Origin: Lithodes maja
Taxonomy: Eukaryota; Arthropoda; Malacostraca; Decapoda; Lithodidae
Length of the DNA stretch: 64,000 bases
Assembly: GCA_037953745.1 (NCBI GenBank)
Contig: JBAKBP010003221.1
Coordinates: forward strand, 93,891-157,890
Direction: 5' to 3'
The translations under genes were made by a program, and so were the position numbers. Positions 11,901 to 22,647 of this stretch are shown one piece after another (the first letter of the stretch is position 1; each line of letters begins with the position of its first letter). A model generated the notes under the pieces. It did not search any database. It was not told where the DNA came from and was given only the letters and a program-made list of their open reading frames with translations.

Positions 11901-11946
11901 AGTCTTTCCACGGTTGGGTATAAAAATAAACTTTATTTGTATTTAA
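8946..11946 (+). pseudogene. PHD finger / reverse transcriptase / restriction-like endonuclease protein, frameshifted
   Basis: The first frame starts at ATG 8946. Residues about 36-80 form a PHD-type finger (CLTC, CSGC, HLSC, then WKCPSC). A frameshift lies at about 9778-9790; in the new frame FPAGSAVGPDGI is followed by an in-frame TGA at 9829-9831, then open reading to 11946. RT motifs are KIDMRNAFNS (A), GLQQGDTGGPVL (B) and YLDD (C). A GGMDAQGHHALS Cys/His region follows, then RPDGTTTFPYKNG with LVWDATCVDTF, which fits a PD-(D/E)XK endonuclease. Copy 2 has a stop about 10 codons earlier, so this C-terminus is probably extended by mutation. Two lesions make the copy non-functional. The Jockey/CR1 alternative is unlikely because no N-terminal APE domain is seen. 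Confidence 0.85.
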
Positions 11947-12125
11947 CATGTTTGATGTACATAAATAAAAGATGTGTCGAATGGTTGAAAGCCACAGTTG
12001 CTCGCGCGTTTGGGGCTAGCAACACGTATTATGAAAAACATGAATCCATCATTCAATTCACTGTCTCACTTCACACACTCACCCTGTATTTACCGGAGGA
12101 TAACAGGTTTTTCACAATACGTTGA
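8946..12125 (+). mobile_element. RLE-type non-LTR retrotransposon with PHD finger (RLE2 copy 1)
   Basis: This covers an ORF with a PHD finger, reverse transcriptase and a C-terminal restriction-like endonuclease, plus about 180 bp of 3' UTR with AATAAA signals near 11926 and 11964. The 3' boundary is set where minus-strand CR1-like coding similarity starts (about 12130). The 5' boundary is unknown; the 8510-8945 DNA could hold a 5' UTR. The segment from 10904 onward is duplicated nearly exactly at 17944-19503. Confidence 0.82.
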
Positions 12126-12129
12126 CGGA

Positions 12130-12424
12130 GGTCTTTTTAAAAAAAAAAATCACTATATACCTTACTGACTTCTGGAATCTGTGCCAAATTTGCATTAGTG
12201 AAAACAGAAAGAAATTGACTATTTAATGTACTGCACATTTCTAAATAATTTCTCCTATCGAAGTTTTAAGGGGGCCTATTACATCTCTAACTTTAGATTT
12301 ATATAATTGGTAAAAAGCTTTAGGGTTATTTTCTTAGTCATTTGCTATCCTTATTTCATAATTTCTTTTTGCTTTCCTAATTTCCTTTTTGACCTGTCTT
12401 GATAGAGTCTGATAGTAAATAAGT
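12130..12424 (-). mobile_element. CR1-like non-LTR element B, linker fragment
   Basis: On the minus strand the reading is QVKKEIRKAKRNYEIRIAND, stop, then PKAFYQLYKSKVRDVIGPL, the linker between endonuclease and reverse transcriptase in CR1/L2-like elements. Several stops show it is old. It continues at 13606-13777 and 15375-15915 once later insertions are removed. The same fragment is carried within RLE2 copy 2 (about 19170-19500). Confidence 0.78.
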
Positions 12425-13601
12425 CTTTAATTTCTAAACTACCCTCCTTCGGTTTCTATCCATCCATCTGTGCCTTTGTCTCTAATTTCCTTTCCGGCCG
12501 TTCCATAGCTGCGGTTGTGGACGGCCATTGTTCACTTCCTCACCCTATAAACTCCGGTGTTCCTCAGGGCTCTGTCCTATCTCCTATTCTCTTTCTAATT
12601 TTGATAAATGATCTCCTTAACTGTACCTTAATTCCCATCCATTCATACGCAGACGACTCAACCTTACACTACTCCATTAGTTTTTCAGAACGCCCCAGCC
12701 AGCAATCCCTCAACGACAAACGTAATGTAGCCATAGAACTCTTAAATTCTGATCTAAATACTATTTCCAATTGGGGCAGAGAAAACCTTATTAACTTTAA
12801 TGCTTCCAAAACCCAATTTCTCCATCTATCTACCCGTCAGGATCTCCCAGCGGACTATCCCTTATTCTTCAACAATACAAAAATCAACCCTTCATCTTCT
12901 CTCAATATTCTTGGTGTCTCTTTTTCTTCTGCTCTCATTTGGAAGGACCATATTACCAGTCTTGCTAAGGCAGCCTCCCAGAAGCTGGGTGTGCTCAACC
13001 GCCTTAGGGGGTTCTTTTCCCCTGCACAGCTTCTTGCTCTGTACAGGGGCATAGTGCGCCCTTGTATTGAGTATTGTTCACATGTGTGGGGAGGTTCCTC
13101 TCACACCGCTCTCCTAGACAAAGTTGAAAGGAAGGCCTTTCGTATCATTAACTCCCGTCCACTCACTAACTCTCTGCAATCTCTCTGTCTCCGCCGCAAT
13201 GTTGCATCTCTCTCGCTATTCTATCGCTACTATAATAATCAGTGTTCCTCAGAGCTATCTCCATACGTAGAGCATACCTCCTCCTTTACGTAGGGCACGT
13301 GGTACCCGTCTTGCAACTCAATCCCACCCCTACTCTGTGCAACTCTCCAACCCAAGAGTGAAACGTTACTCTCAAACTTTCTTCTACTCAACATCTGAGC
13401 TCTGGAACTCTCTCCCAGAATCAGTCTTTCCCTCTTCCTATGACTTAAATTGCTTCAAACTCCGTGTGTCCAGGCATTTTGGCTCGAACGTCCCTTGATT
13501 TTGGCCGTGTCACTCTTTCAACTATGGGGGAGGCACTCGCTATAGGCAGTTATGCCTTTTGCCTCCCTCAATCACATAGAAAAAAAAAAAAAAAAAAAAA
13601 A
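12425..13601 (+). mobile_element. Jockey-like non-LTR retrotransposon, 5'-truncated
   Basis: Inserted into CR1-like element B; a short AGT target repeat is visible on both sides (12422-12424 and 13603-13605), though poly(A) makes the exact duplication ambiguous. The coding part starts inside reverse transcriptase with GVPQGSVLSPILF (motif B) and YADDSTLHYS (motif C). The ORF stops at about 13291; matching sequence (ELWNSLPES) continues in another frame to about 13500. The 3' UTR ends in poly(A) at 13580-13603. Confidence 0.85.
12517..13497 (+). pseudogene. Jockey-like reverse transcriptase, C-terminal half, frameshifted
   Basis: Motif B (GVPQGSVLSPILFLILIND), motif C (SYADDSTLHYS), thumb (ILGVSFSSALIWKDHI) and the C-terminal block with YRGIVRPCIEYCSHVWGG are visible. 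The frame breaks near 13285 after SELSPYV; the typical C-terminal TSELWNSLPESVFPSS lies in another frame downstream. The endonuclease and the fingers are missing. It would have been an RNA-dependent DNA polymerase; this copy is dead on arrival. Confidence 0.83.
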
Positions 13602-13605
13602 AAGT

Positions 13606-13777
13606 AGGTGATTTTCGCCTTTATTAATTTTTCTATATATTCCTTTCTTGTTTCCTAGAAGATCTATTAGTTTATTATTCATCCATTTTGGTTGGTTCTG
13701 TGTTGATCTAAATTTTCTTTTGGGGATATATTTATTTTGATCATTGAATACTGAATTAATAAAATTATCATATGTAT
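13606..13777 (-). mobile_element. CR1-like element B, fragment between two insertions
   Basis: The minus strand encodes QPKWMNNKLIDLLGNKKGIY followed by RKINKGENHL, joining in frame to the 12130-12424 fragment when the Jockey-like insertion is removed. The join at 12424/13606 is also seen uninterrupted in RLE2 copy 2 at about 19497. Confidence 0.75.
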
Positions 13778-15350
13778 GATTGGTTTGAAACAGGGGTGTG
13801 TGATGTCCCCGTGGTTATTTACTGTATATATGGGTGGAGTCATGAAAGAAATACTATCAAGAGCAGTGGATGTTGGTGTATCGCTGAAAAGGGAGGGAAT
13901 TGAGTGGAAGCTACCTATACTGCTGTTTGCGGATGATACAGTTCTGATGAGTGATAATGAGTGATAATTACCAGGGTCTGGAAAATGAGTTTGGAACAGT
14001 GTGCGAAAAACGGAATTTGAAGGTAAATACGGGGAAGAGCAAGGTTATGGTCTTCGAAAGGGGTGAAGTCACAGAGTGTGAGGTGAAGCTGAACGGTCAG
14101 GCTATGGAGATCGTCAACTCTTTTAAGTATCTGGGCAGTGTGTTGAGTAAAAATGGGACTATGGATGAAGAAGTGCGGGAGAGGGTACAACAGGGGAAGA
14201 GGGTTGTAGGAATGCTAAAAGCAGTAACAAGAAATAGGGTGGTCAGTATGGAAGTGAAGAAGTCCTTGCATGACAGTGTGGTAATCCCGACACTGACTTA
14301 CGGAAGCGAAGCATGGACGTTGGTTGAGAGACTCAGACCAAGAGTGAGAGCAGTGGAAATGAATTACTTAACCCGGGAACTGCGGGGAGACTCTTAAGAG
14401 TTCCCCCGGCGGACTGTGGGAAGACTCTTGAGAGTAAGTAAAATAAAAAAATCAACTTTTGACATCGAAAAAAAAAAAAAAAAAATTTATTTTTTTATTT
14501 TTTTATTTTTTTTTGGCCCCTGGGCCATGCAAAATCTCAGTCCTCTACCTCCCCTCCTTCCCCACTTTCCTCCTCTCCTTTAGTTATCACCTATTTTCCC
14601 TATTATTCCCTTATTCTGAGGTATATTTTCGTGCTAACATTAGCGAGTTGCAAGCAGGGTGTTGTCATCACTGATGGCAAGCGAGTGCAAGAGAGAGAGA
14701 GAGAGTATCGATCGACTGTGTCTCAGTGGCCTTGGGGGAAATTGGCGGGAAAGCAGTTTGCCTCACCCATACATTATACAACTCGCGGGCTATATCTCCG
14801 ATTTTGACCATCCAAACGCTGTTTTCACTGGTTTTATTGTTGTTTCAGGTTAATACCTTTATAATCAACCCATAATAGGCGCATATGGATAATTATTAAT
14901 GCTATTAATGGTACAATGAATATTTTAGTGACGGAAACACCTCAAATACGTCAGCACAGGGGGACATTTTCAATTACCCCCATGCGCACTTGTTAGGTTA
15001 AGGAGTGCGTGCGGAGTTACATGGAGGGATAGACAGACTAATGAGGAAGTAAGAAGGAGGTGTGGTGTGGAGGTAGATGTGCTGGAAAGTGTGAAAAGGA
15101 ACAACTTGAGATGGTTCGGCCATATGGAACGTATGGAAAGCGAGAGAATGACTAAGAGGGTGTACGAGAGCGAGGTGGAGGGACAGAGAGGGAGAGGTAG
15201 ACCGAATATGAGGTGGAAGGATGGAGTGAGGAAGTACATGAACGAGGGCGGTGCTGGTTGGGGGGAGGGGCGTCGACTGACTGGGGACAGAGGTGCATGG
15301 GGGCGGTTCGTTCGTGGCCACCCCTTCGGGGATCACGGCGTCAGGCAATA
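13778..15350 (+). pseudogene. RTE reverse transcriptase, C-terminal half, disrupted
   Basis: Starts in motif B (GLKQGCVMSPWLF) and continues to motif C (LLFADDTVLMS). A tandem duplication of the 10-mer GAGTGATAAT (13949-13968) adds stops and shifts the frame. Downstream KYLGSVLSKNG and YGSEAWTL are standard RTE thumb motifs. The MITE splits NYL from the RSACGVTW region. After it come RWFGHMERM, the basic GRGRPNMRW region and a stop at 15349-15351. All these features fit RTE rather than CR1 or Jockey. Confidence 0.87.
14372..14997. mobile_element. TTAA-flanked MITE (piggyBac-like) inside RTE
   Basis: The RTE reading frame is interrupted exactly between TTAA at 14368-14371 and TTAA at 14998-15001; removing the insert and one TTAA restores the RTE protein. 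Ends are weakly inverted: left CCCGGGAACTGCG, right (reversed) CCTAACAAGTGCG. It contains A/T runs near 14470-14515 and no transposase. The TTAA target is the piggyBac signature, so it is probably a non-autonomous relative. Confidence 0.75.
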
Positions 15351-15374
15351 GATAGATAGATAGATCATATGTAT

Positions 15375-15915
15375 CTACCAAGTTTGACGTCTCTTCCTGA
15401 CTTAAGCTGACAGATACCTGAGAAAGGGTACACTCATTTGAACACCTGGATCGACTTAATTGTTTGACCATAGGGTCAGCTAATAGAGCTTTTCTTAGCC
15501 CACCATAATCGACTTTTCTAAAGTCAGGTATTAATGTCGTATTCTCTCTGGTATTACCTTTCCATTGTATATTAAAAATAAACAGAATTGTGGTCGCTAT
15601 TTCCTAGGTGGTCCCCAATTTCTACATTATTTATAATATGTTCATTGTTACTCAAAACTAAATTGAGAATATTATTACCTCTAGTAGGCATATCTATGAA
15701 TTGAAATAAAAACTATCTTGTACTACCTCAATAAACTCTTCTGAATCAGAGTCGCCTATTTGATGCTGTCACTCTATATTCGGAAAATTAAAACCCCCAT
15801 AATGCACACATTGCTAAACCTTGATGCCATTTTAATTTCCTCCCATAATGATGTACCGTCATTTCTACTCATATTTGGCGGTCTATACATAACTCCAAGG
15901 AGTTGCTGGAACTCC
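15375..15915 (-). mobile_element. CR1-like element B, endonuclease fragment
   Basis: On the minus strand the apurinic-type endonuclease reads GVMYRPPNMSRNDGTSLWEE then SNVCIMGVLIF (family usually CIMGDFNF, so a key Asp is lost). Past frameshifts come FIDMP-TRGNNILN-like and EIGDHLGNSDHNS-like blocks, the latter holding the SDH motif. The coding sequence is heavily decayed. Confidence 0.72.
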
Positions 15916-17943
15916 TGTTTCAAAGGAGTAGTACAAAGGAAATCAAGCAACAACAGGTCTAGTGACCCCTCTAGGCTGCTTGTCCTCCAAAACACTGAGG
16001 ATCAAGTGTCCAAACAGTGGTTTAGAGTGGGTAAGGGAACATTGGAAAGGGAACTACTGCCCTGGAACTAATGTCTGTGGCAGGATTAGGAAGTTAGTAG
16101 GGGACAGATGGGTTAGTAACTGAGGGGAGGATAAAATAAAGTTATTCATTTAGAAACGCAGTCAGTCGCGGGTGTGATGCGAGATATTTGTCTATGCGAA
16201 GTTTAAATGAATCAATGGTGCTGCAGTCTATAACATCTCGGGGAAGCCCATTCCATAAGTTGACAACTCGATTGAAGAAGAAATATTTAGCTTCGTGTGA
16301 GTTAAAAGAATTACCAATAATTTTGCACCCGTTTCCCCGCGTGTAATTAGATTGGTCGATAGTGAAGTACTTACTACAGTTCATATTGTCGATGCCTTTG
16401 ATGATTTTGAACACTTGAATTAAGTCGCCTCTTAATCTACGCTGGGTTAAAGGATAAAGATTTAATTCTCTAAGATGCTCCTTGTATGGTTTGTTCTTTA
16501 GGCTAGGTATCATTTTAGTAACTCTACGTTGAATTCGTTCTAGCTTGTCTATATCTTTTTGGTAATAAGGGCACCAGGATTGAACTCAGTATTCCAGAAG
16601 AGGGCGGACTAAGGAATTGTAAAGGGTTAGGATAACGCCTTTGGATTTATGCTCAAACGACCTGCCTATAAAGCCAATTATTTTGTTTGCCTTCTTAACA
16701 ACTTCTGAACATTGTTGACTCGGTTTTAGGTTACTCGATATTGTTACTCCCAGATCGGTTTCTCTGTTTACATTCTTATGCTGAGTGCCATTCATCAAAT
16801 AGTTTGCTTTCTCATTTTGGTATCCGATATGTAGTACTTTACATTTATCCGCATTGAAACTCATTTGCCAAATTTGGGCCCAACATGACAACTTATCTAG
16901 ATTGTGTTGCATATCGTCAACTTGTTCTTTTGAGAGTACGCTAATTGCAGTTTTTGTAACGTCAGCAGATTTTGAGATTGTACAGGTGAGACCCTCATCT
17001 ATGTAAATTAGAAAGATAATTGGTCCTAGTACCGATCCCTGGGGTACTCCGCTACTTACATTGGTCCATTTAGATGCCTTACCGTTTATGACTACTCTTT
17101 GCTTTCTGTTGCTGAGCCAATTTTCTATCCATTTCAACACACCATCTTGTATTCTATGCGCTTTTAGTTTTAGCAGTAAACGTTTGTGGGGAACTTTGTC
17201 AAAGGCCTTTTGAAAATCAAGGTATATAATATCTACAGCTTTACTCTCATCGTAGAGGTTGAGGATATCGTGGATGAAGTCTAAGAGGTTTGTTAAACAG
17301 GAACGTTTTTTACGAAAGCCGTGTTGAGTATCTTAAAGTATGTTATTTTCCTCTAAGTGATTTACGAGTCTGTCTCTTATGAGTGTTTCTAGCATTTTAC
17401 ATACAACTGAGGTTTAGCTAATTGGACGATAGTTACTGGGTAGGGATTTGCTGCCTTTTTGAATATCGGTGTTACGTTGGCTAGCTTCCACTGATCAGGC
17501 TTAGTTCCAGACTGCAAGGATTTATTGAATAGCAATGTCAGTGGTTTAGAGAGCTCATTCTTTGCTTCCTTTAGGACTCTAGGTGAGATTGTATCAGGTC
17601 CAGGCGTTTTATTTACCTTGAGTTTAGCTAAACAATTCAATACTTCTCTCTCTGTAACGGTGATATTACTTAGAACATCTGAATTATCAATCTGAATCGG
17701 CGATGGTGTAGGGATATCACTGAGGTCTTCCGTTGTAAAAACTGATGCAAAGAAGGTATTGAGGGCATTACTCATTTGTACTTCGTCTTTGGTGTATTCT
17801 CCATTTTCATCGACTAACGGTTCAACAGTTGAAGTAACTACTTTTTTCTTTCTGATATAACTATAGAATTCTTTCAGATTTGTTTTACTTTGATTCGCAA
17901 CATGTAACTCCAGGGTCTTTTTACTTTGCTTAATTAACTTTTT
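15916..17943 (-). mobile_element. CR1-like non-LTR element A, minus-strand copy
   Basis: Aligns with the plus-strand copy at 53472-55930, including the 3' UTR (about 15925-16140) and a CTTTGTAC-type tail near 15925-15945. Its coding body continues to 17943, where RLE2 copy 2 is inserted, and resumes at 19504-19563. The 3' end abuts the endonuclease fragment of element B. Confidence 0.87.
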
Positions 17944-17970
17944 TGAAATTACAAGACCGGACCAGGACAC
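16142..17970 (-). pseudogene. CR1-like reverse transcriptase, decayed (element A)
   Basis: Pieces in order: linker and fingers (17389-17943, with LKVNKTPGPDTISP and PDQWKLANVTPIFKK), an interrupted palm (17140-17390), motif B (SGVPQGSVLGPIIFLIYI), a corrupted motif C (SADVT where the other copy reads FADDT), thumb to VRPLLEY (16586), and the C-terminal block (16142-16513, with NRVVNLWNGLPRDV). Breaks lie at about 17400, 17145 and 16586. The first 27 nt of the longest frame (17944-17970) belong to the RLE2 insert. Confidence 0.84.
17905..17943. repeat. target-site duplication, left copy (39 bp)
   Basis: The 39 bp starting TAACTCCAGGG and ending AATTAACTTTTT recurs exactly at 19504-19542. Both lie in CR1-like element A and bracket the RLE2 copy 2 insert. 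Confidence 0.85.
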
Positions 17971-19503
17971 AAGCCACTCTTCCTGTCCGCCTCGGGGGCT
18001 TGGGCATACGGAGAGCCTCGGATATTGCCTCCCCTGCCTTTATCTCTTCCCTTATCGCGACCAATGATCTTGTAGTGTCCATCCTTTCTTCTCAACCCGG
18101 AATGATACTTAATAGTGACGTAGCAGAAGCGATTAACACCTGGAAGGAAAGTACAGGAGCAGAGGAGGAGCCTCAGGGTACCTCCAGGAGCAAGCAGGTT
18201 GCAAAAGCACGCCTCCAGGCAGCCGCCCGTTTGGAGAGTGGCTTGTGGTTACATGCCATCCCCATCCCACCTCTTGGAACTCACTTGGATGCTGAAGCGC
18301 TCCGGGTTGCCATCGCGCTCAGAGTGGGTGCGGCAGTTTGTCACCCACACACTTGGAAGTGTGGTGGGGGGATGGATGCTCAAGGCCACCATGCCTTGTC
18401 ACGTAATCACAGTGCAGGCCGCCTGCCAAGACACTCTGCACTAAATGATGTCATAAAACGGGCCCTGCAGAGTGCTAACCGTGCATCAATCCTTGATCCA
18501 CATGGACTTCTCAGAGAAGACGGCAAACGGCCAGATGGGACGACCACTTTCCCTTACAAGAATGGCCGGTGCCTCGTGTGGGATGCCACATGTGTTGACA
18601 CTTTCTCCATAACCAACATCGCCAGAAACGCCAACGAAGCAGGTGAAGCCGCCCGGATAGCATCAAGTAGAAAGCGAGAAAAATATCAAGTCATCGCCAG
18701 AAGTCATCAGTTCGAGCCTCTGGCATTCGAAACTTCAGGAGTCTTCGGCCCTACCACCCTTAATATGGTGAATGAAATAGGCCGTAAAATCAGAGAAGTT
18801 TCAGGAGAACCCCGGGAAACCCTCTGGCTCAAGCAAAGACTAAGGATGGCTATCCTCCGAGGCAATGCCACCAGCGTCATGAGCTCAGTACGACTGGGCC
18901 ATGCCACTGTGAGAGGCCCGGGCAGGAGTGGTGTATCCGTAGTCTTTCCACGGTAGGGTATAAAAATAAACTTTATTTGTATTTAACACGTTTGATGTAC
19001 ATAAATAAAAGATGTGTCGAATGGTTGAAAGCCACAGTTGCTCGCGCGTTTGGGGCTAGCAACACGTATTATGAAAAACATGTATCCATCATTCAATTCA
19101 CTGTCTCACTTCACACACTCACCCCGTATTTACCGGAGGATAACAGGTTTTTCACAATACGTTGACGGAGGTCTTTTTAAAAAAAAAATCACTATATACC
19201 TTACTGACTTCTGGAATCTGTGCCAAATTTGCATTAGTGAAAACAGAAAGAAATTGACTATTTAATGTACTGCACATTTCTAAATAATTTCTCCTATCGA
19301 AGTTTTAAGGGGGCCTATTACATCTCTAACTTTAGATTTATATAATTGGTAAAAAGCTTTAGGGTTATTTTTTTAGTCATTGGTAAAAAGCTTTAGGGTT
19401 ATTTTTTTAGTCATTTGCTATCCTTATTTCATAATTTCTTTTTGCTTTCCTAATTTCCTTTTTGACCTGTCTTGATAGAGTCTGATAGTAAATAAGTAGG
19501 TGA
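17944..19503 (+). mobile_element. RLE2 copy 2: 5'-truncated insert carrying 3' flanking DNA
   Basis: Nearly identical to 10904-12424 plus 13606-13611 (I count about five substitutions, plus a 36-bp local tandem duplication near 19340-19410). It holds the RLE2 3' half, the RLE2 3' UTR and the antisense CR1-like element B linker. It lacks the Jockey-like insert present at 12425, so it was copied before that insertion. It is flanked by 39-bp direct repeats and has no poly(A) tail. Confidence 0.85.
17945..18956 (+). pseudogene. RLE2 C-terminal fragment (thumb, zinc region, endonuclease)
   Basis: Open from the 5' junction to TAG at 18954-18956. Contains KLQDRTRTQATLPVRLGG, the GGMDAQGHHALS region, RPDGTTTFPYKNG and LVWDATCVDTF of the endonuclease. 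Reverse transcriptase catalytic motifs are absent because of 5' truncation, so it is not functional. The stop follows VFPR; in copy 1 this TAG is TTG, and reading continues about ten codons. Confidence 0.85.
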
Positions 19504-19586
19504 TAACTCCAGGGTCTTTTTACTTTGCTTAATTAACTTTTTGGCTTTGCGTCGTAGCTCTACAACGCAAAGTCAAAAAGTTAATT
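19504..19586 (-). mobile_element. CR1-like element A remainder with inverted end
   Basis: The 39-bp duplication is followed by further element A sequence to about 19563 (matches 53875-53910 reversed). Then 22 bp (19565-19586) form an inverted copy of 19531-19552 with one mismatch. This is probably the 5' truncation point with a short inversion. Confidence 0.65.
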
Positions 19587-19589
19587 TTC

Positions 19590-19845
19590 ATTTGTCTGGC
19601 TTCCCCCAATGTTTCTATTTGTACCTCAAACAGAGTAATCCAGCAAATCTCACAAACACCTCCTCCTCCTATTCATTTCACTGCACTTAATAAACGCACC
19701 ACACTTCTTTTTAACACATCAAAATTACCTATATTGTGCCTTGATTTTGGCTCTCTGTCACTCTTTTAACCTTGGGGGGGGGGGGGGGTCGTTTTTTACA
19801 GGCAGCTTTGCCTTTTGTCTCCTTTATTCACATAGGGTAAACAGT
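19590..19845 (+). mobile_element. Jockey-like 3' end fragment
   Basis: From about 19737 it matches the 3' UTR of the element at 12425-13601 (CTTGATTTTGGC, GTCACTCTTT, a G-run, GCCTTTTG, TCACATAG). A G16 run lies at 19776-19791. The upstream part has no clear coding match. The next 200 bp (19850-20060) shows no recognisable feature. Confidence 0.6.
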
Positions 19846-20572
19846 ACACGAGAACGGGTTTAGATGAATGATAGTGGATTTAAATGGTGTTTCGCCTGCC
19901 CTGAATGAATGAGAGTAGGCTTAGGTAGATAAGTGGGGATTTAGGGTTTACGTTGGGGTAGAGTAAAATAAATGAGGGATTTAAAGGGGTGGGGGGAGGG
20001 TTCTCGACCCCTTCTCCCTCTTGTTTATCCCCATTGTTCACCCAACATAAAATATACATATACAGGGTGTTCCAGTAATGCTTTTCATAAATTATATGGT
20101 GGACTCATCAGACGAAAATAAGAATACATTACTCTATGAACATGAGGTTGAGTATTTATAATAACGGAGTTATTACACGATTTAACCCTTTACCGGGCAC
20201 TCATAGATATACTTATATTATCGATTTTTTGACCCTAGACCATGAAAGTAGACAATTTTCTAAGACATATTTACTTTTGAAATTTTTTCAAAAATGTTGA
20301 TTTTGAGGTTGCAAATTGAAATTTGTGAAGTGACTATATAATATTATGGTCACTTGCCGGTCTATGGTCATAAAATTTCAGAAAGTTGCAATATTGAAAA
20401 CAATAAATATGGATAAATAAACACTCTACATGACAGTAAAATCATTGTTTTATTTTAAAACCTTATCAAAAATATATTATAATAAAAATACCTTACATTA
20501 TAGTTGTTTGTTGACCAAGTACTTTTGTACCCGGATTTCCCACCTCTTTTCAACATTCCTTGCCTCTTGAAC

Positions 20573-22586
20573 CTAGGCAACACATGTGTGGTAGTCCTTG
20601 AAGCAGTTCCTGTCGGCGTTGAGACACAGGTGTACCTTGCACACCTGGCAGAGCACATTAGACCGGATTATATTACCTTTCCGGCTACAGTGCTTGCAGG
20701 TCTGCCGGGGAACATACAGTGGGATGTGGAAGAGGGTCCTGTCAACCGCACCATAGTGTCAGGCATTTGGCTGCGCTGACCACGGATGGGTTTTGGTAGG
20801 TCGATGGCGTTGTTGTCGGTGTTGGGGCTGGAGGTGTTGGGGTTGGAGGTGTTGGGGCTGCCAGGTGACGAGGACAAGGAGCTCCTCAGAGGCCGAGCGA
20901 TCATGGACTTCTTGTTGCTGGTGCAACGGAACACCTGTATCCTGAAGTCCTTGAGGCACATTCCCTTTTCGCCTAGTGACCGGCAGTCCCGCCTGTAACA
21001 CAGCCATGCATTGGTCAGGCAGAGATCCACACAATAGGTAAAGAGCCTCATGTACCACCTCTTGGACTTCATGGGGGTACGATACAGGTGCACCAGCATG
21101 TCACTCTTGTCGATGCCCCCCATATTTGCATTGTAGCTCTTGATAACATTGGGGCAATCGACATCCTCCTTCTTCTTGGTGTCCTTGCTGTACCTCTTGC
21201 ACTTTGACACCGGCTCCAGCCCCAGGTCAGTGGACAGCACAGTCACAGCCTTGTTGTCCTTCCACCTCAGAGCCAGGATGCCATCATCGGTGGTTAGGTA
21301 GTCATAAGTACCACGAGGGACAGCCTTCTTCTCCATTTCCTTGGCCGACTTAAGAGGAGGGTTGCCGATCCTGTTGTTCCTCACAGTCCCTGTGTACCTG
21401 ATGTCTCTCGCCTGCAGGTACCTCACCAGCTCCAGACTCGTGAAGAAGTTGTCGGCAAAGATGGCTGTGGTACTGGATGAGGTCATAGTGCTGGCTAGAA
21501 CTGACACAATCTGGCTGGTGGCTCCGAGGGCCTCTTGTTCTGGGGTTAGGGGGATACCGTGGGAAGGTAGAGTAGTCTTCCCCTGGTAGAGGACCTTGTC
21601 ATGGATGAAACCATCCTCCGAGGCTCTGGAGAACAGTTTGAATCCCCACTTGTCAGGCTTGTTCTTGATGTACTGCCTGAGATTCCCTGCTGTCTTTCCC
21701 TTGTATCCCACCATGACCTCATCGATGGACTGCTTGGGTGTTTGAGGCTCACTCCTGAAGGCATCGGTCATGAAAGTGAAGAGGGGACGGACCTTGTAGA
21801 ACCTGTCGATGGTGCCCACCCAGCTGGGAGTTGTCATTGAAGTGGATGGTTCGGCGGAGTAGTCGGAAACGCTTCGATGACATGAGGTCGGCCACCTGAG
21901 GAACCCGAGTGTACATAGCCCAGTAGTCGTCCAGGGAGGGACACTCAACAATACCCATGTACAGTAGGATACTGATGAACACCATCATCTCTTCCTCAGT
22001 GGTCGAAAAAGTCGTGGCGATGTCCTTCTGGGTGGCATATAAGTTGGTCTGGTAGGTTATATGTTTCATTACCTGTGGAGTTATGAATCGGGCAAAATAC
22101 TGGTGAGGAGCCTCGATGTACTGAGGAGGTTTGTGGTGATAGGCGGGCAGGGGTTGGTTCTGGATGTCCACCTTCTTCCAGGTTGTGGGCCGTGCTTGGG
22201 ACTTCTTACCCTTACCCTTAGCCTTACCCTTGGATGTGTTAGCCTCTAGCGATACCTCCATAGCCTCCTCCTCATCCTCCTCATCCTCTGGTACTTCCTC
22301 AAATGCAGGCCCGACACACTTCCTCTTGGGGTTCGGTTCATCCGAAGCGTGAGGTGTGTTGACATCGTGGGGTGGTGGCAGCATGAAGTCCGGGTCAGCG
22401 ACGTCGTCGTCATCCATGAATTCATCGTCGCTGATGTTAGGGTCGGTAGGCACCAGAGTAGCCTCACAGCGGCGGGCCCGCTTGTAGAAGAGTCCTGTCA
22501 GTAACTGAAAGAGAAATAATTTGTTAGAAATGTATCCAAAAAAGTCAATACACGAATAAAAAAAAATATATAATATATACCGGTAT

Positions 22587-22647
<61 letters not shown>

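Larger units (their letters stand above)
13778..15363 (+). mobile_element. RTE-clade non-LTR retrotransposon, 5'-truncated
   Basis: The insertion is flanked by an 11-bp target duplication ATCATATGTAT (13767-13777 and 15364-15374) and ends in a short GATA-type tail, typical of RTE. It carries the RT C-terminal half and the RTE C-terminal region. It is itself interrupted by a TTAA-flanked MITE at 14372-14997. Confidence 0.9.

Noticed and set aside
14998..15471. minus-strand Ser/Pro/Leu-rich protein
   Set aside because: Antisense of the RTE C-terminal region and its flank; no domain.
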